A stretch of 58,127 nucleotides of DNA from Nocardioides sp. AX2bis (lineage in GTDB: Bacteria > Actinomycetota > Actinomycetes > Propionibacteriales > Nocardioidaceae), in the NCBI RefSeq assembly GCF_902506435.1, contig NZ_LR733215.1, forward strand, positions 456,026 to 514,152, read 5' to 3'. How positions within the stretch are numbered: position 1 is the stretch's first letter; each line of letters starts with the position of its first letter. Both the position numbers and the translations under genes were made by a program. Shown piece by piece: positions 27,056-35,641 of the stretch. The notes under the pieces were generated by a model. That model was given only the letters and a program-made list of their open reading frames with translations, made no database searches and had not been told where the DNA came from.

Positions 27056-28510
27056 TCACCGCTTCATGTGGAGAGGAGAGTCGAGCAGGCAGGCGAGCAG
27101 GAGTGGAAGGCGTTCGGTCATCAAGGGGTGGCCGGCGGTGATCACGTCGTCCCGCTGCAAGCCGACGGAGGCGCAGGCGGCGGCCACCATGTCGGTCGTG
27201 GGTGGTTCGAAGAGCAACCGGCCGCAGAGTCGGTTGACGACGACGTCGAACCGGGCGGGGAGGTCCGGCACCCACGACTGCGGTGACCGATAGGTAGCGC
27301 CCGCCGCCGGGAACCCGGAGGCCATCGCTTGGTGGACCGTCCAGGAACCGAGCATCCGGGTCGCAGAGCTCCAGGCGTCGCCCGCGTCGGGGAACCCATC
27401 GGGGGTCGGCCAGTTGAAGGGGCGTTGCCCCATGTCCATGGACATCCAGATCGACTTGTTCGCGAAGTCCGCAGCGGTGGCAGGTCGACGCAACGTCACG
27501 TGCAGGGCCCGCGTGGTCGCAACGAAGTCTTCCGTCGGTGTCCTGACCTTGGGCCTCGAGGCGGCCCGGAACTCGGGGTGGTTCACCAGGGTCCGCAGGG
27601 TGAACTTGATGTCCGTGCCCGAGGAGACGAACGCAGCTGCGACGTCGTTGACGATCGATGCCGGTGGCGTGTCTGAGACGAATCGTCTGACCAGCGCGCG
27701 GGCTACCCGACGGGCGGTCGCCGGGTGACGGGCGAGGTACTCGAGGTAGCGGAAGGTGGTCGCCCGGCCGTCCTTCGAGGCGTTCGCGTCCTTGAATCCG
27801 AGGACGGAGACCGGTCCTGTCGCATGGCCTGACGCGTTGTAGGACGGCTTCCAGGAGTTGCCCCGGTCGACGGCCCATCCGGTGAGGATCCGGGTGGAGC
27901 TAGCCACGTCGGCTTCTGTGTAAGCGGTCTCGCGACCCACGGTGTGACACTCGAGGACCTCGCGTCCGAGGTTCTCGTTCGGTGCCTTGTTCGTCGAGGC
28001 GTAGTTGTCGAGGTAGAGCAGCATCGCCGGGTGTGTGATGGCGCTCGACAACAGGGTGGTGAAGCGCCCGAGCGCGTGCTGGCGGATCACCGAGTCGTAG
28101 TTCTTGCGGTGCACCCAGCAGTTGTCGTTGGGAGCGGCGGCGTGGAGGAGGTTGGACCAGAACTCGGTCATCACCTCCAGCACCTGGCGCTGGCTCACGG
28201 TACGGCGGGCCAGCGTCCACCTCGACAGCTCGTCGGCCAGGATGGAGCTGGACATCGACCGGTTGTTCTTGTAGCGGGCCCACATCTCGTACGGCGTCAG
28301 CTGGAGGGTGGGGAACCAGCCGTCAACCGCGCGTCCGGAGTCGTCGGGCACAGCCGCTGGGTCGAGTTGCTGCTGGAACCATGCTCGTCCGCCGCCTGCA
28401 GCACGCACCTGCGCGGCCACGGTGTCGTTGAGTCCGTAGCTGAAGCGACGGACCAGGTGACGGTCGCTCGCGGAGAGCGTCGGTTGCTGCAGGGCAGACA
28501 AGATCGTCAC
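27056..28510 (-). CDS. DUF1800 family protein without signal peptide (copy 3)
   Basis: A 484-residue DUF1800 protein. The family domain starts almost at once (SASDRHLVRRFSYGLND) and includes MTEFWSNLLHA, NENLGREVLECHTVGRE and ILTGWAVDRG. The GTG at 28510 is chosen because GGAGG sits eight bases upstream; the longer frame reads through a Pro/Arg-rich stretch and contains no Tat signal either. Unlike copies 1 and 2 it therefore lacks an export signal. It is followed at eight bases by a Tat-exported DUF1501 gene. It is more diverged from copies 1 and 2 than they are from each other. Confidence 0.88.
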   Translation of the reverse strand: MTILSALQQPTLSASDRHLVRRFSYGLNDTVAAQVRAAGGGRAWFQQQLDPAAVPDDSGRAVDGWFPTLQLTPYEMWARYKNNRSMSSSILADELSRWTLARRTVSQRQVLEVMTEFWSNLLHAAAPNDNCWVHRKNYDSVIRQHALGRFTTLLSSAITHPAMLLYLDNYASTNKAPNENLGREVLECHTVGRETAYTEADVASSTRILTGWAVDRGNSWKPSYNASGHATGPVSVLGFKDANASKDGRATTFRYLEYLARHPATARRVARALVRRFVSDTPPASIVNDVAAAFVSSGTDIKFTLRTLVNHPEFRAASRPKVRTPTEDFVATTRALHVTLRRPATAADFANKSIWMSMDMGQRPFNWPTPDGFPDAGDAWSSATRMLGSWTVHQAMASGFPAAGATYRSPQSWVPDLPARFDVVVNRLCGRLLFEPPTTDMVAAACASVGLQRDDVITAGHPLMTERLPLLLACLLDSPLHMKR

Positions 28511-28629
28511 GGGAGGAACCTCCGGGTGTGGCGTGGGCGCTGTGTCGGGCAGCGTTCGGAGCAGCGGGGAGCGGTTGGTCGGACGGCCTGCGCCGACGAC
28601 GGTGTGGGCGAAGGGACCGGTAGTCCGGT

Positions 28630-28648
28630 CCTCAATCGAAGATTGAGG
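28630..28648. promoter_or_regulatory. perfect 8-bp inverted repeat, possible operator
   Basis: CCTCAATC-gaa-GATTGAGG lies 120 bases upstream of the DUF1800 start, in the 295-base gap between the GDPD gene and the DUF1800-DUF1501 operon. The short 3-base spacer and AT-rich arms fit a dimeric repressor site better than a terminator, but a weak terminator for the GDPD gene is possible. Confidence 0.45.
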
Positions 28649-28805
28649 CCTCGCGGGCTGGACAACCCCGGCGATGTCGGCCGTGATGACCGACGCCGTG
28701 GACCATACCTGCGTTGGTCTGATCTGGCCATGTCGCGGGCTCAAGGCCGGCCAGGCTAGTGACCGACGGACTTGACGCTGAAACGCGGTCGTCCGGCGGC
28801 TGCGG

Positions 28806-29864
28806 TCAGCCTCGGCGGACCCGGACCCGCTGCGTGACGTCGCTACCCGCGGGCGTGACCACCTTCACCTTCGCCGTTCGCCCCACACGCTTGGGCAGCG
28901 TCACCTCAAGCCTCCGAGGTGCGGCCTGCAGCAGTCGGGCACGGATGCCGGCGACACGTACGGAGCTCGCCGTGCTGAGGAACCGGCCCCGGATGCTGAT
29001 CTTGCGTGACCCTGCCTTTGCGGCGACCACGTCGGAGATGCGGGGAGGAGTCGTGTACTGGTGGCAGAACCGCCCCAGCTCACGTGGTGAGTCGGTGAGC
29101 TGCCCGTCGACACGGGCATCGAGCGCGATGGCCCAGGCGGCCTTGGCATTGCTGTTGAAACCCTGCACCTCGACCCCCGCAGCCTGGAACTCCTCGACAC
29201 GGGCCCTGGTCAGGGCGGGACGTGGGATGGCCACCAGGTCTGCGCCGATGTCCGTGGCGATGCTCGGGTCTGGGTCGTTGACCGAACCGGGCACCTTGTA
29301 CAAGGTCCTGACGTCCGGTGCGTTCCGGTAGGTGTAGGGCGTGTAGGCAGTCAGGAACGTGGAGTCGAGCCGCCCTGCCTGCCTGATCTTCTCTGCCACG
29401 GCCAGGACGTCCTCGACCAGCTTGACCTCGACGAACACGCGTGTGGACGGGGTGGAGACCCACTGCGCGAGCGCACGGTCGAACGTGGGGATGCGGGCCC
29501 CGGTGTCCCGGTAGCGGAGGTCGGCCACCTCTTCGGTGGTCATCTCGTCGATGAACCCCCTGACGCCGGTTGATCGCCGCGTGGATCGGTCGTGGAACAC
29601 CCAGAGGACCCCATCCGCGTCCGACCAGACGTCGGTCTCGATGGAGAACCCTGCGGCCGAGGCCCCGCGGAACGACTTCATCGTGTTGTCGTCGGTCCCC
29701 GGCGGGTGGAAACCCCGGTGCGCAACGGTTTCGAGAAGCGCGCACTGGTCGGTCGTACCTGCCGACGCCGGTGCGGACGCCGCGACGGCTCCGGAGGCCC
29801 CGGGCACCAACGTGACGAGGACCGACGACGCCGTCGCGAGAGCAAGCCTGGATGACAAGTGCAC
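28806..29864 (-). CDS. secreted GDPD-like phosphodiesterase with one C-terminal TIG-like domain
   Basis: A 352-residue exported protein: a Sec signal (residues 1-30, ending in AVAAS), a GDPD barrel with AHRGFHPPG, SIETDVWSDADG and VFHDRSTRRSTG matching the active-site blocks of the 21701-23920 protein, then a single Ig-like C-terminal domain (ISDVVAAKAGSRKISIRGRF onward). The GTG start at 29864 follows AGGAG. The shared HRG...ETD...FHDRxTxRSTG pattern shows the two are paralogs that differ in TIG number. It lies upstream of the DUF1800-DUF1501 operon on the same strand. Substrate unknown; cell-wall or lipid glycerophosphodiesters are the family expectation. Confidence 0.87.
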   Translation of the reverse strand: MHLSSRLALATASSVLVTLVPGASGAVAASAPASAGTTDQCALLETVAHRGFHPPGTDDNTMKSFRGASAAGFSIETDVWSDADGVLWVFHDRSTRRSTGVRGFIDEMTTEEVADLRYRDTGARIPTFDRALAQWVSTPSTRVFVEVKLVEDVLAVAEKIRQAGRLDSTFLTAYTPYTYRNAPDVRTLYKVPGSVNDPDPSIATDIGADLVAIPRPALTRARVEEFQAAGVEVQGFNSNAKAAWAIALDARVDGQLTDSPRELGRFCHQYTTPPRISDVVAAKAGSRKISIRGRFLSTASSVRVAGIRARLLQAAPRRLEVTLPKRVGRTAKVKVVTPAGSDVTQRVRVRRG

Positions 29865-29967
29865 GAGAACTCCTACAAGCGGTTGCTGGACCTCCTGAAC
29901 GGTAGGCCGGAACGAGGCGACGTCTGCGTTGCCTTCACGTTAACGGACCCTGGTGTGCGATCGGTCC

Positions 29968-29979
29968 TAGACTTCACAC
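29968..29979 (+). promoter_or_regulatory. candidate -10 of a leaderless transcript
   Basis: TAGACT (29968-29973) lies six bases before the ATG at 29980, and no ribosome site precedes that ATG. This spacing puts the transcription start at the start codon, as in leaderless actinobacterial mRNAs. The same layout is seen at 44126 and 45122. Confidence 0.45.
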
Positions 29980-31197
29980 ATGGCCGTGCGCACCAGACAG
30001 GGACACGGTGTGAACGAGGACGACTTCGCCTGGTTACGCCAGGTCGTGTGGGGCCAGGACCAGCTCGGTTCCGTGGGCCCCAGCATGCGCTACGTCGTGG
30101 CTCCGTCGATCTCGCGGCCCTGGTTCGTGCTTCCGTGGCTGGGCTTCGTGCCCACGGTGCGGGTCGCGCTCGACGGCTGGGGGCGGTTGTCCGACCGGCA
30201 CCGCATGATCAGGTCGATCGGCGTGATGAAGGCCACCGGCGCGGTTCTGCACCTCTCCTCGACCGTTGATCTCCCCGCGACACCACCGCTCCTGGTCTGG
30301 TTGCGCGATCAGCTCGGAGTCCCGGTGTCCGGTGCGGTCATCACAGGTGTGAAGGATCCCAACCGGAAACCGACGGTGCAGGTCGTGGGCCGGGCCGGAG
30401 ACACTCTGGGCTGGGCGAAGGTCGGCTGGAGCCCGGCCACGCGCGAGATGGTGCTCCGTGAGCGCGCGATGCTGGACCGGATCGGTCCACGACTCGCCGA
30501 GGACCCCCACCTGCGGGTTCCCGGCGTCATCGCCGGTGGGTCAGTGGGTGGGTCCGAGGTGCTGGTCACCCGTCCGATGCCAGCCCGGTCGCGGCGGTGG
30601 GGCAAAGGTGCGGAGCCTCCCCGGGCTGACCTGCTCCGCGCCATCGCAAGGTCTGCGTCCGCGAGCGGTCGTCTGCACGAGGGGCAGCTGGCAGGGCTCC
30701 CGTTGTGGGCCCAGCTGTCGGAGAGGGTCGCCGCTGTGGCCGACCTCGCGCCGACCGCAGCAGCAGCGGTGGAGGACGCAGTGCGGGACGCCGCAGGATC
30801 GGCGTCACCCACGGCGACGGTCCCCATCGGGGGCTGGCACGGTGACCTGGCTCCGTGGAACCTGGCCCGTCGCGGTGACGAGGTCTGGCTGTGGGACTGG
30901 GAGCACGCCGGAGACGGCCGACCGCTCGGCCTGGACCTGCTCCACTACCAGCTCGTGGTGAGTCTCTACGTCCGTCGTACCGACCCGGCGACGGCGCTCC
31001 GGGAGCTGGTCGTGGGGGCGCCTGGTCTGCTGCGGCCGCTAGGCATCGACGAGCACGCCGCCCGGGCCGTCACCGTGGCGTACCTCGCCGAGCGCTGGCT
31101 CCGGGCCGCCGAGCTGGCGCGTCACGGCGCCTCCTGGGACGAGACGGTGCACCCGGCGATCCCGGATGTCCTGTCGTCGCTCACGTCCAAGCCGTGA
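29980..31197 (+). CDS. phosphotransferase-family protein (APH/choline-kinase-like)
   Basis: A 405-residue cytoplasmic protein. The C-terminal half carries the kinase catalytic loop WHGDLAPWNLARRGDEVWLWDWEHAG (quoted in pieces: HGDLAPWNL, then LWDWEHAG), the Asp pair of aminoglycoside/choline kinase-like folds. The N-terminal 150 residues are not clearly alike to any domain I know. In polysaccharide loci such proteins often phosphorylate sugars or alcohols rather than antibiotics. The start could be ATG 29980 (leaderless) or GTG 30010 (AGGGA upstream). It is convergent with the sulfotransferase gene, with 12 bases between. Confidence 0.75.
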   Translation: MAVRTRQGHGVNEDDFAWLRQVVWGQDQLGSVGPSMRYVVAPSISRPWFVLPWLGFVPTVRVALDGWGRLSDRHRMIRSIGVMKATGAVLHLSSTVDLPATPPLLVWLRDQLGVPVSGAVITGVKDPNRKPTVQVVGRAGDTLGWAKVGWSPATREMVLRERAMLDRIGPRLAEDPHLRVPGVIAGGSVGGSEVLVTRPMPARSRRWGKGAEPPRADLLRAIARSASASGRLHEGQLAGLPLWAQLSERVAAVADLAPTAAAAVEDAVRDAAGSASPTATVPIGGWHGDLAPWNLARRGDEVWLWDWEHAGDGRPLGLDLLHYQLVVSLYVRRTDPATALRELVVGAPGLLRPLGIDEHAARAVTVAYLAERWLRAAELARHGASWDETVHPAIPDVLSSLTSKP

Positions 31198-31209
31198 CTG
31201 CGTCAGTCC

Positions 31210-32133
31210 TCAGTCATTGGTGACGTGCCACGGGACCGGACCGATGAGGGCTTCGAGCGCCTCGGTGTCCTCGCGGTAGTAGTCCCTCAACCGTGCGCGC
31301 AGGTCACTTCTCAGTACCGGCTGCCGTGTCCGGTCGCGGCGCGCCAGTACGCCGCGGTCGATGGCCGTCGCCGTGGCCGCCCACGCCAGGCCGAGGGGGC
31401 TCGGCCGACGCGGTTCCCGGCGGTAGAGGTCTGTTGAGTAGTCGAACAGGAACCGGTTGCGCGATCGGAGCAGGCGGATGCGCCGGTGGTCGTACGTCCC
31501 GGTGTTGGCGCTCCGGACGGCACCTGCCAGTGCGGGCGACGTCGTGGGGTCGAGGTCGAGGAACGTCAGCAGGCGCGCTATCTCGGCGGCCGGTCCGGAG
31601 GCGAGATCGGGCTGGAGCATGACGTGGACACGGTCGCGCCGCACACGCAGCAACCAGCGGCTCAGGTGTTCGCCGTACAAGCCGTAGTCGAGGACGTCGG
31701 CAGCACGTGGGTGCCCGTTCAGCGACATGCTTCCGTCCAGGATGCCTTCGAACGCGTCGTTGATCGGCAGCAGGGGCAGGAACCCGAGACGGACGTAGTG
31801 GACGTAGGCGGACATGGCGCGGGGCACGGGGTCGCGCAGCACCGCGACGACTCGCACGTCCGGTGCCGCTGCCGTGATCCGCCCGGGTGCGAGCGGGTCG
31901 GCCAGGTGGTCGGGCCGTTTGAGCCCCCGGCGTACGTCGGCGCTTCGCGGGCCGAACAGCTGCTCGAACCCGGCCTGGCTGGCGGATGAGTACGATGGAT
32001 CTTCGAAGAAGCGGACTTCTGCCGGGGGGATGTCGATCGACGGATGCTGGACCAGGCACTCGTGCACGTAGGTCGAAGCAGACTTCTGCGCACCGATGAT
32101 CGCGAAGTCGAGGTCAGCCGCGCCGTCCCACAT
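31210..32133 (-). CDS. PAPS-dependent sulfotransferase (2 of 3)
   Basis: A 307-residue sulfotransferase. The 5'-phosphosulfate loop is FAIIGAQKSASTYVHECL near the N-terminus (here KSAST replaces the RSGTT/RGGTT of the other two) and the 3'-phosphate segment is VRVVAVLRDPVPRAMSAYVH. The product resembles heparan-type glycan sulfotransferases more than aryl ones. The ATG at 32133 has GGAGAGG at good spacing and is preferred to GTG 32157. It is divergent from the flippase at 32187 with only 53 bases between, and is probably part of the same glycan module as the sulfotransferase at 33746. Confidence 0.87.
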   Translation of the reverse strand: MWDGAADLDFAIIGAQKSASTYVHECLVQHPSIDIPPAEVRFFEDPSYSSASQAGFEQLFGPRSADVRRGLKRPDHLADPLAPGRITAAAPDVRVVAVLRDPVPRAMSAYVHYVRLGFLPLLPINDAFEGILDGSMSLNGHPRAADVLDYGLYGEHLSRWLLRVRRDRVHVMLQPDLASGPAAEIARLLTFLDLDPTTSPALAGAVRSANTGTYDHRRIRLLRSRNRFLFDYSTDLYRREPRRPSPLGLAWAATATAIDRGVLARRDRTRQPVLRSDLRARLRDYYREDTEALEALIGPVPWHVTND

Positions 32134-32186
32134 CTCAGCCTCTCCGTCGGCGGGCACCCCCGGCCCGTCGTCCCGGGAGACGGTAC

Positions 32187-33749
32187 GTGACGGAGGCGGT
32201 CGGGCGCGCGGCCGATAATCGGTCCGCAGCGCAGCCGCGGCGCCGCACCTCGGTCGTGTCCGGGGGCGCCCTCGGTGCCGTCGGTGCCGTCGTGAGCGCG
32301 GCCGGGGGGTTTGCGCTGGTACTGGTGGTCACGCGGACGCTCGGTGCCGCGGACAGCGGCCGCTTCTTCCTCGCTGTCGCCGTGTTCACCGTCCTGATCG
32401 CGGTGGGGAAGCTCGGCACGGACACCAGCCTCGTGCGTTTCGTCTCCGTGCTGCTGGCTCGCGGTCGCGACGACCAGGTCGTCCCACTCGCCGTCCGGGC
32501 GGCCGTGGTGGTGCTCGTCGTGAGCGGCCTGGTCGGCGTCGTGATCTTCGTCCTCTCTCGACCACTGGCGGCCCTGCTCGTGGCCGACCCCAGCGGCGAC
32601 GACCAGGTGCTGCTGAGGTGGGTGGCTGTCGGTCTTCCCCTCGGGGCGGTCACGTTGACCCTGCTCGGGGCGACCCGGGGGGCGGGGAGCGTGGCGACCT
32701 TCGTCTGGGTCGAGCAGGTGTTCAAGCCGTTGGCACGCCCTGCCGCGGTCGTGGTGGTGTGCGCGCTCGGCGCGGGCGTGGTCGGCGCCTTCGTCGCGTG
32801 GCTCGTGCCTGCGGTCCTGGGGCTGGCTGTGGTCTTCGTGTCGATGCGTGCCCGCCTGCGCGGTGCCCGGGCCGGCGAGGCGCCGTCAGGGCCGCCCGTG
32901 GGCGGCGCGGAGTTCTGGCGCTTCGCCCTGCCCCGGGCACTCTCGGGCACGCTCGAGGTCTTCTCGCTGTGGATCGGGGTGATGATGCTGTCGGCCCTCA
33001 CTGGTTCCGCCGACGCTGGGGTCTTCACCGCGGTCGCCCGAGTGGTGACCGCTGGTCTGATGGTGATGGTCGCGATGAGGTTGGCCCTGGGTCCGCACCT
33101 CGGGGCAGCCTTCGAGCATCGGCAGCTCGACCGGGTCGAGGCGCTCCACGCTCACTCGACGACCTGGGCGGTCCTCGTCTCGTTCCCCTTCTTCCTGCTG
33201 GTCGCGGTCTTCGCCGACGTGGTGCTGGAGGTCTTCGGAGCGGGGTTCGAAGCCGGCGCGGCCGCGCTCACGGTGCTCGCCGCGGCCAACCTCGTCAACG
33301 TCGCGGTCGGCAACGTGCAGAGCATCGTCCTGATGTGCGGTCGGAGCTCCTGGACCCTGGTCGGCACCACCAGCGCCCTCGCCGTCCAGGTCCTCCTCGG
33401 GCTCGCCCTGATCCCGTCCTACGGCCTGGTCGGTGCGGCCTGGGCCTTCGGTGCCGGGGTGGTGGTCAACAACCTCGTGGCGTGGTGGCAGGTCAGTCAT
33501 GGCCTCCGGCTGCGAGTCTGGTCGCGACCGGTCGTCGCGGCCCTGCTGCTCACCACGGCGGTGTTCGGCGGGGGTGGTCTCGCCGCCCGCGCCTGGATCG
33601 GGTCCGGTCTGCTCGCCGCGGTCCTCGTCGCGTCGGTCGGCACCGTCGCGATCGTCGCAGTAGCCTTGGCCCGACCACGGCTGCTCGACCTCCCAGCGGG
33701 GTACCGGGTCCTGGCCAGACGATTCGACCCGACCGGAGCCACGACGTGA
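32187..33749 (+). CDS. Wzx-like polysaccharide flippase
   Basis: A 520-residue membrane protein of the MOP flippase superfamily with about fourteen helices: SGGALGAVGAVVSAAGGFAL then LGAADSGRFFLAVAVF and GTDTSLVRFVSVLLARG, a segment usual in actinobacterial flippases, and a C-terminal pair of helices ending in LARPRLLDLPAGYRVL. It would move lipid-linked oligosaccharide across the membrane. The GTG at 32187 follows GGGAGA. Its stop overlaps the start of the next sulfotransferase gene by four bases, then fcl follows, so flippase, sulfotransferase and fucose synthase are one operon. Confidence 0.87.
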   Translation: MTEAVGRAADNRSAAQPRRRTSVVSGGALGAVGAVVSAAGGFALVLVVTRTLGAADSGRFFLAVAVFTVLIAVGKLGTDTSLVRFVSVLLARGRDDQVVPLAVRAAVVVLVVSGLVGVVIFVLSRPLAALLVADPSGDDQVLLRWVAVGLPLGAVTLTLLGATRGAGSVATFVWVEQVFKPLARPAAVVVVCALGAGVVGAFVAWLVPAVLGLAVVFVSMRARLRGARAGEAPSGPPVGGAEFWRFALPRALSGTLEVFSLWIGVMMLSALTGSADAGVFTAVARVVTAGLMVMVAMRLALGPHLGAAFEHRQLDRVEALHAHSTTWAVLVSFPFFLLVAVFADVVLEVFGAGFEAGAAALTVLAAANLVNVAVGNVQSIVLMCGRSSWTLVGTTSALAVQVLLGLALIPSYGLVGAAWAFGAGVVVNNLVAWWQVSHGLRLRVWSRPVVAALLLTTAVFGGGGLAARAWIGSGLLAAVLVASVGTVAIVAVALARPRLLDLPAGYRVLARRFDPTGATT

Positions 33750-34663
33750 CCGCAGCTGAACGGATCAAGCGCGTAGCGCCGAGCCTCCCGAAGGAGCTGG
33801 CCCGCCGGGGCTTCCGGTCGTGGGGGGCGGCGACGTCGTCGCGCCGGCCGCTGCCGAGCTACCTCATCATCGGGACCAAACGTGGCGGCACCACCTCGCT
33901 CTGGCGCAACATGCAGACCCACCCCCAGGTCGTGCCCATGTTCCCCGCCGCCGAGAACCTCAAGAGCCCTCACTACTTCGACATCAACTGGGACCGCAGC
34001 GAGTCCTGGTACCGCTCCTACTTCCCGACGGAACAGAGGCGTGAGCGCGCGCGGCGGGTGGCCGGGCTCGACGGGCCGGTGGTGAGCGGCGACGCCAGCC
34101 CGTACTACCTGTTCCATCCGGCTGCCGCCGGACGAGCGGCGCAGACCGTGCCGGGGGCGAAGGTCATCGTCCTGCTTCGTCATCCCGTCGACCGGGCCTG
34201 GTCCCACTTCCACGAGCGGGTCGGCGCCGGGACCGAGACCCTCGAGTTCGAGGCTGCGCTGGACGCAGAGGACGACCGCCTGCGTCCGGCCCGAGACCGC
34301 ATGGCCGCCGGCGACTACGCGTACGACGAGAGTCATGACTTCTGCAGCTACCTCGCTCGCGGGCGGTACTGGGAGCAGCTCGAGACCTGGCTGGGGCAGT
34401 TCCCCGCGTCCTCGGTCCTCGTCATGCGCAGCGAGAGCTACTACGCCGACCCGGGCAACCACCTGCGTCGGGTGTTCGACTTCGTCGGGATCGACGCGGA
34501 CGTCGAGCTGCCGGACCTGCGCCACATGAACCGGTTGCCCGCCCGCCCCCTCGAGCCCCGACTCCGCGGCCGTCTGAACGAGTACTACCGTCCGCACGTG
34601 CAGACTCTCCAGGAACGGCTCGACCGTGACTTCGAGTGGGACCTGACTGCGGACAGGGTCTGA
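33746..34663 (+). CDS. PAPS-dependent sulfotransferase (3 of 3)
   Basis: A 305-residue sulfotransferase of the heparan-sulfate (NDST/HS) like group. YLIIGTKRGGTTSLWRNM is the 5'-phosphosulfate loop, followed by HPQVVPMFPAAENLKSPHYF; KVIVLLRHPVDRAWSHFHE is the 3'-phosphate segment. The GTG at 33746 overlaps the flippase stop (GTGA) with CGGAG upstream, so translation is coupled. It lies directly before fcl, suggesting that the sulfated sugar may be fucose or sits beside it; this is inference. The longer open frame into the flippase gene is only a shadow. Confidence 0.88.
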   Translation: MTAAERIKRVAPSLPKELARRGFRSWGAATSSRRPLPSYLIIGTKRGGTTSLWRNMQTHPQVVPMFPAAENLKSPHYFDINWDRSESWYRSYFPTEQRRERARRVAGLDGPVVSGDASPYYLFHPAAAGRAAQTVPGAKVIVLLRHPVDRAWSHFHERVGAGTETLEFEAALDAEDDRLRPARDRMAAGDYAYDESHDFCSYLARGRYWEQLETWLGQFPASSVLVMRSESYYADPGNHLRRVFDFVGIDADVELPDLRHMNRLPARPLEPRLRGRLNEYYRPHVQTLQERLDRDFEWDLTADRV

Positions 34664-34664
34664 C

Positions 34665-35615
34665 GTGGCGCCGGCACCCTTCGCCTTGCAGCCCGGCACC
34701 CGCGTCTACGTCGCGGGGCATCGAGGCCTGGCCGGCTCTGCGGTGTGGCGTGCCCTGGGCGCGCGACCCGGCCTCGAGCTGGTGGGTCGCACCTCGTCGC
34801 AGCTGGACCTGCGTGACCGAGCGGGCGTTGCCGCCTTCATGCAGGAGGTCCGGCCGGACGTCGTCGTCCTGGCGGCAGCCCGGGTGGGCGGCATCAAGGC
34901 GAACCGTGACTATCCGCTCGACTTCTTGAGCGACAACCTGCAGATCCAGGTCAACGTCATGGACGCGGCCGTGGCCGCCGGTGTGCAGAGGTTGCTTTTC
35001 CTCGGTTCGTCCTGCGTGTACCCGAAGTTCGCGCCGCAGCCGATCCGCGAGGAATCGTTGCTGACCGGCTTGCTCGAGCCGACCAACGACGCCTACGCGA
35101 TCGCGAAGATCGCCGGCCTGTTGCAGGTCCAGGCTGTACGGCGCCAGCACGGGCTCCCGTGGATCAGTGCGATGCCGACGAACCTGTACGGCCCGGAGGA
35201 CAACTTCGACCCGGAGTCGTCCCACGTGCTGGCGTCGTTGATCCGTCGTTACGACGACGCGGTCCGCCGGGGCGACCGCTCCGTCACGAACTGGGGGAGT
35301 GGCGCACCGCGGCGCGAGTTCCTGCACGTCGACGATCTTGCAGAAGCCTGCCTGCACCTGCTGGAGGCCTACGACGACCCCTCACCCGTGAACGTCGGCA
35401 CCGGGACCGATCTCAGCATCGCCGAGCTGGCCGGGCTGGTCGCTTCTGCGACCGGGTACGAGGGCGAGACCCGGTGGGACGAGACGTACCCGGACGGGAC
35501 GCCTCGCAAGCTTCTCGACGTCAGTCGCCTGACGGCGTCGGGTTGGTCAGCGAGGACCGGACTGGCCGAGGGGCTCGTCGAGACGGTGTCCTGGTACCGG
35601 CAGCAGAAGAGCTGA
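34665..35615 (+). CDS. fcl: GDP-L-fucose synthase (GDP-4-keto-6-deoxymannose epimerase/reductase)
   Basis: A 316-residue extended SDR that epimerises and reduces the Gmd product to GDP-L-fucose. Signatures: VYVAGHRGLAGSAVWRAL (NADP loop), ARVGGIKANRDYPLDFLSDN, LGSSCVYPKFAPQPI with the catalytic Ser/Cys, YAIAKIAG (YxxxK) and PTNLYGPEDNFDPESSHVL. It is full length for the family. The GTG start at 34665 is one base after the sulfotransferase stop, so it is in the same operon. Its partner gmd is 15.5 kb away, with a block of secreted-protein genes between. Identification is firm. Confidence 0.95.
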   Translation: MAPAPFALQPGTRVYVAGHRGLAGSAVWRALGARPGLELVGRTSSQLDLRDRAGVAAFMQEVRPDVVVLAAARVGGIKANRDYPLDFLSDNLQIQVNVMDAAVAAGVQRLLFLGSSCVYPKFAPQPIREESLLTGLLEPTNDAYAIAKIAGLLQVQAVRRQHGLPWISAMPTNLYGPEDNFDPESSHVLASLIRRYDDAVRRGDRSVTNWGSGAPRREFLHVDDLAEACLHLLEAYDDPSPVNVGTGTDLSIAELAGLVASATGYEGETRWDETYPDGTPRKLLDVSRLTASGWSARTGLAEGLVETVSWYRQQKS

Positions 35616-35641
35616 GACCGGGCCTGTCGGTCGCATGGCGC

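Noticed and set aside
29980..31197. Aminoglycoside resistance gene
   Set aside because: Only the fold motif is shared and the location is a polysaccharide locus; no evidence for antibiotic substrates.
32618..34663. 681-residue open frame through the flippase gene
   Set aside because: Only the part from 33746 is a sulfotransferase; the rest is an Arg/Gly-rich shadow of the flippase.
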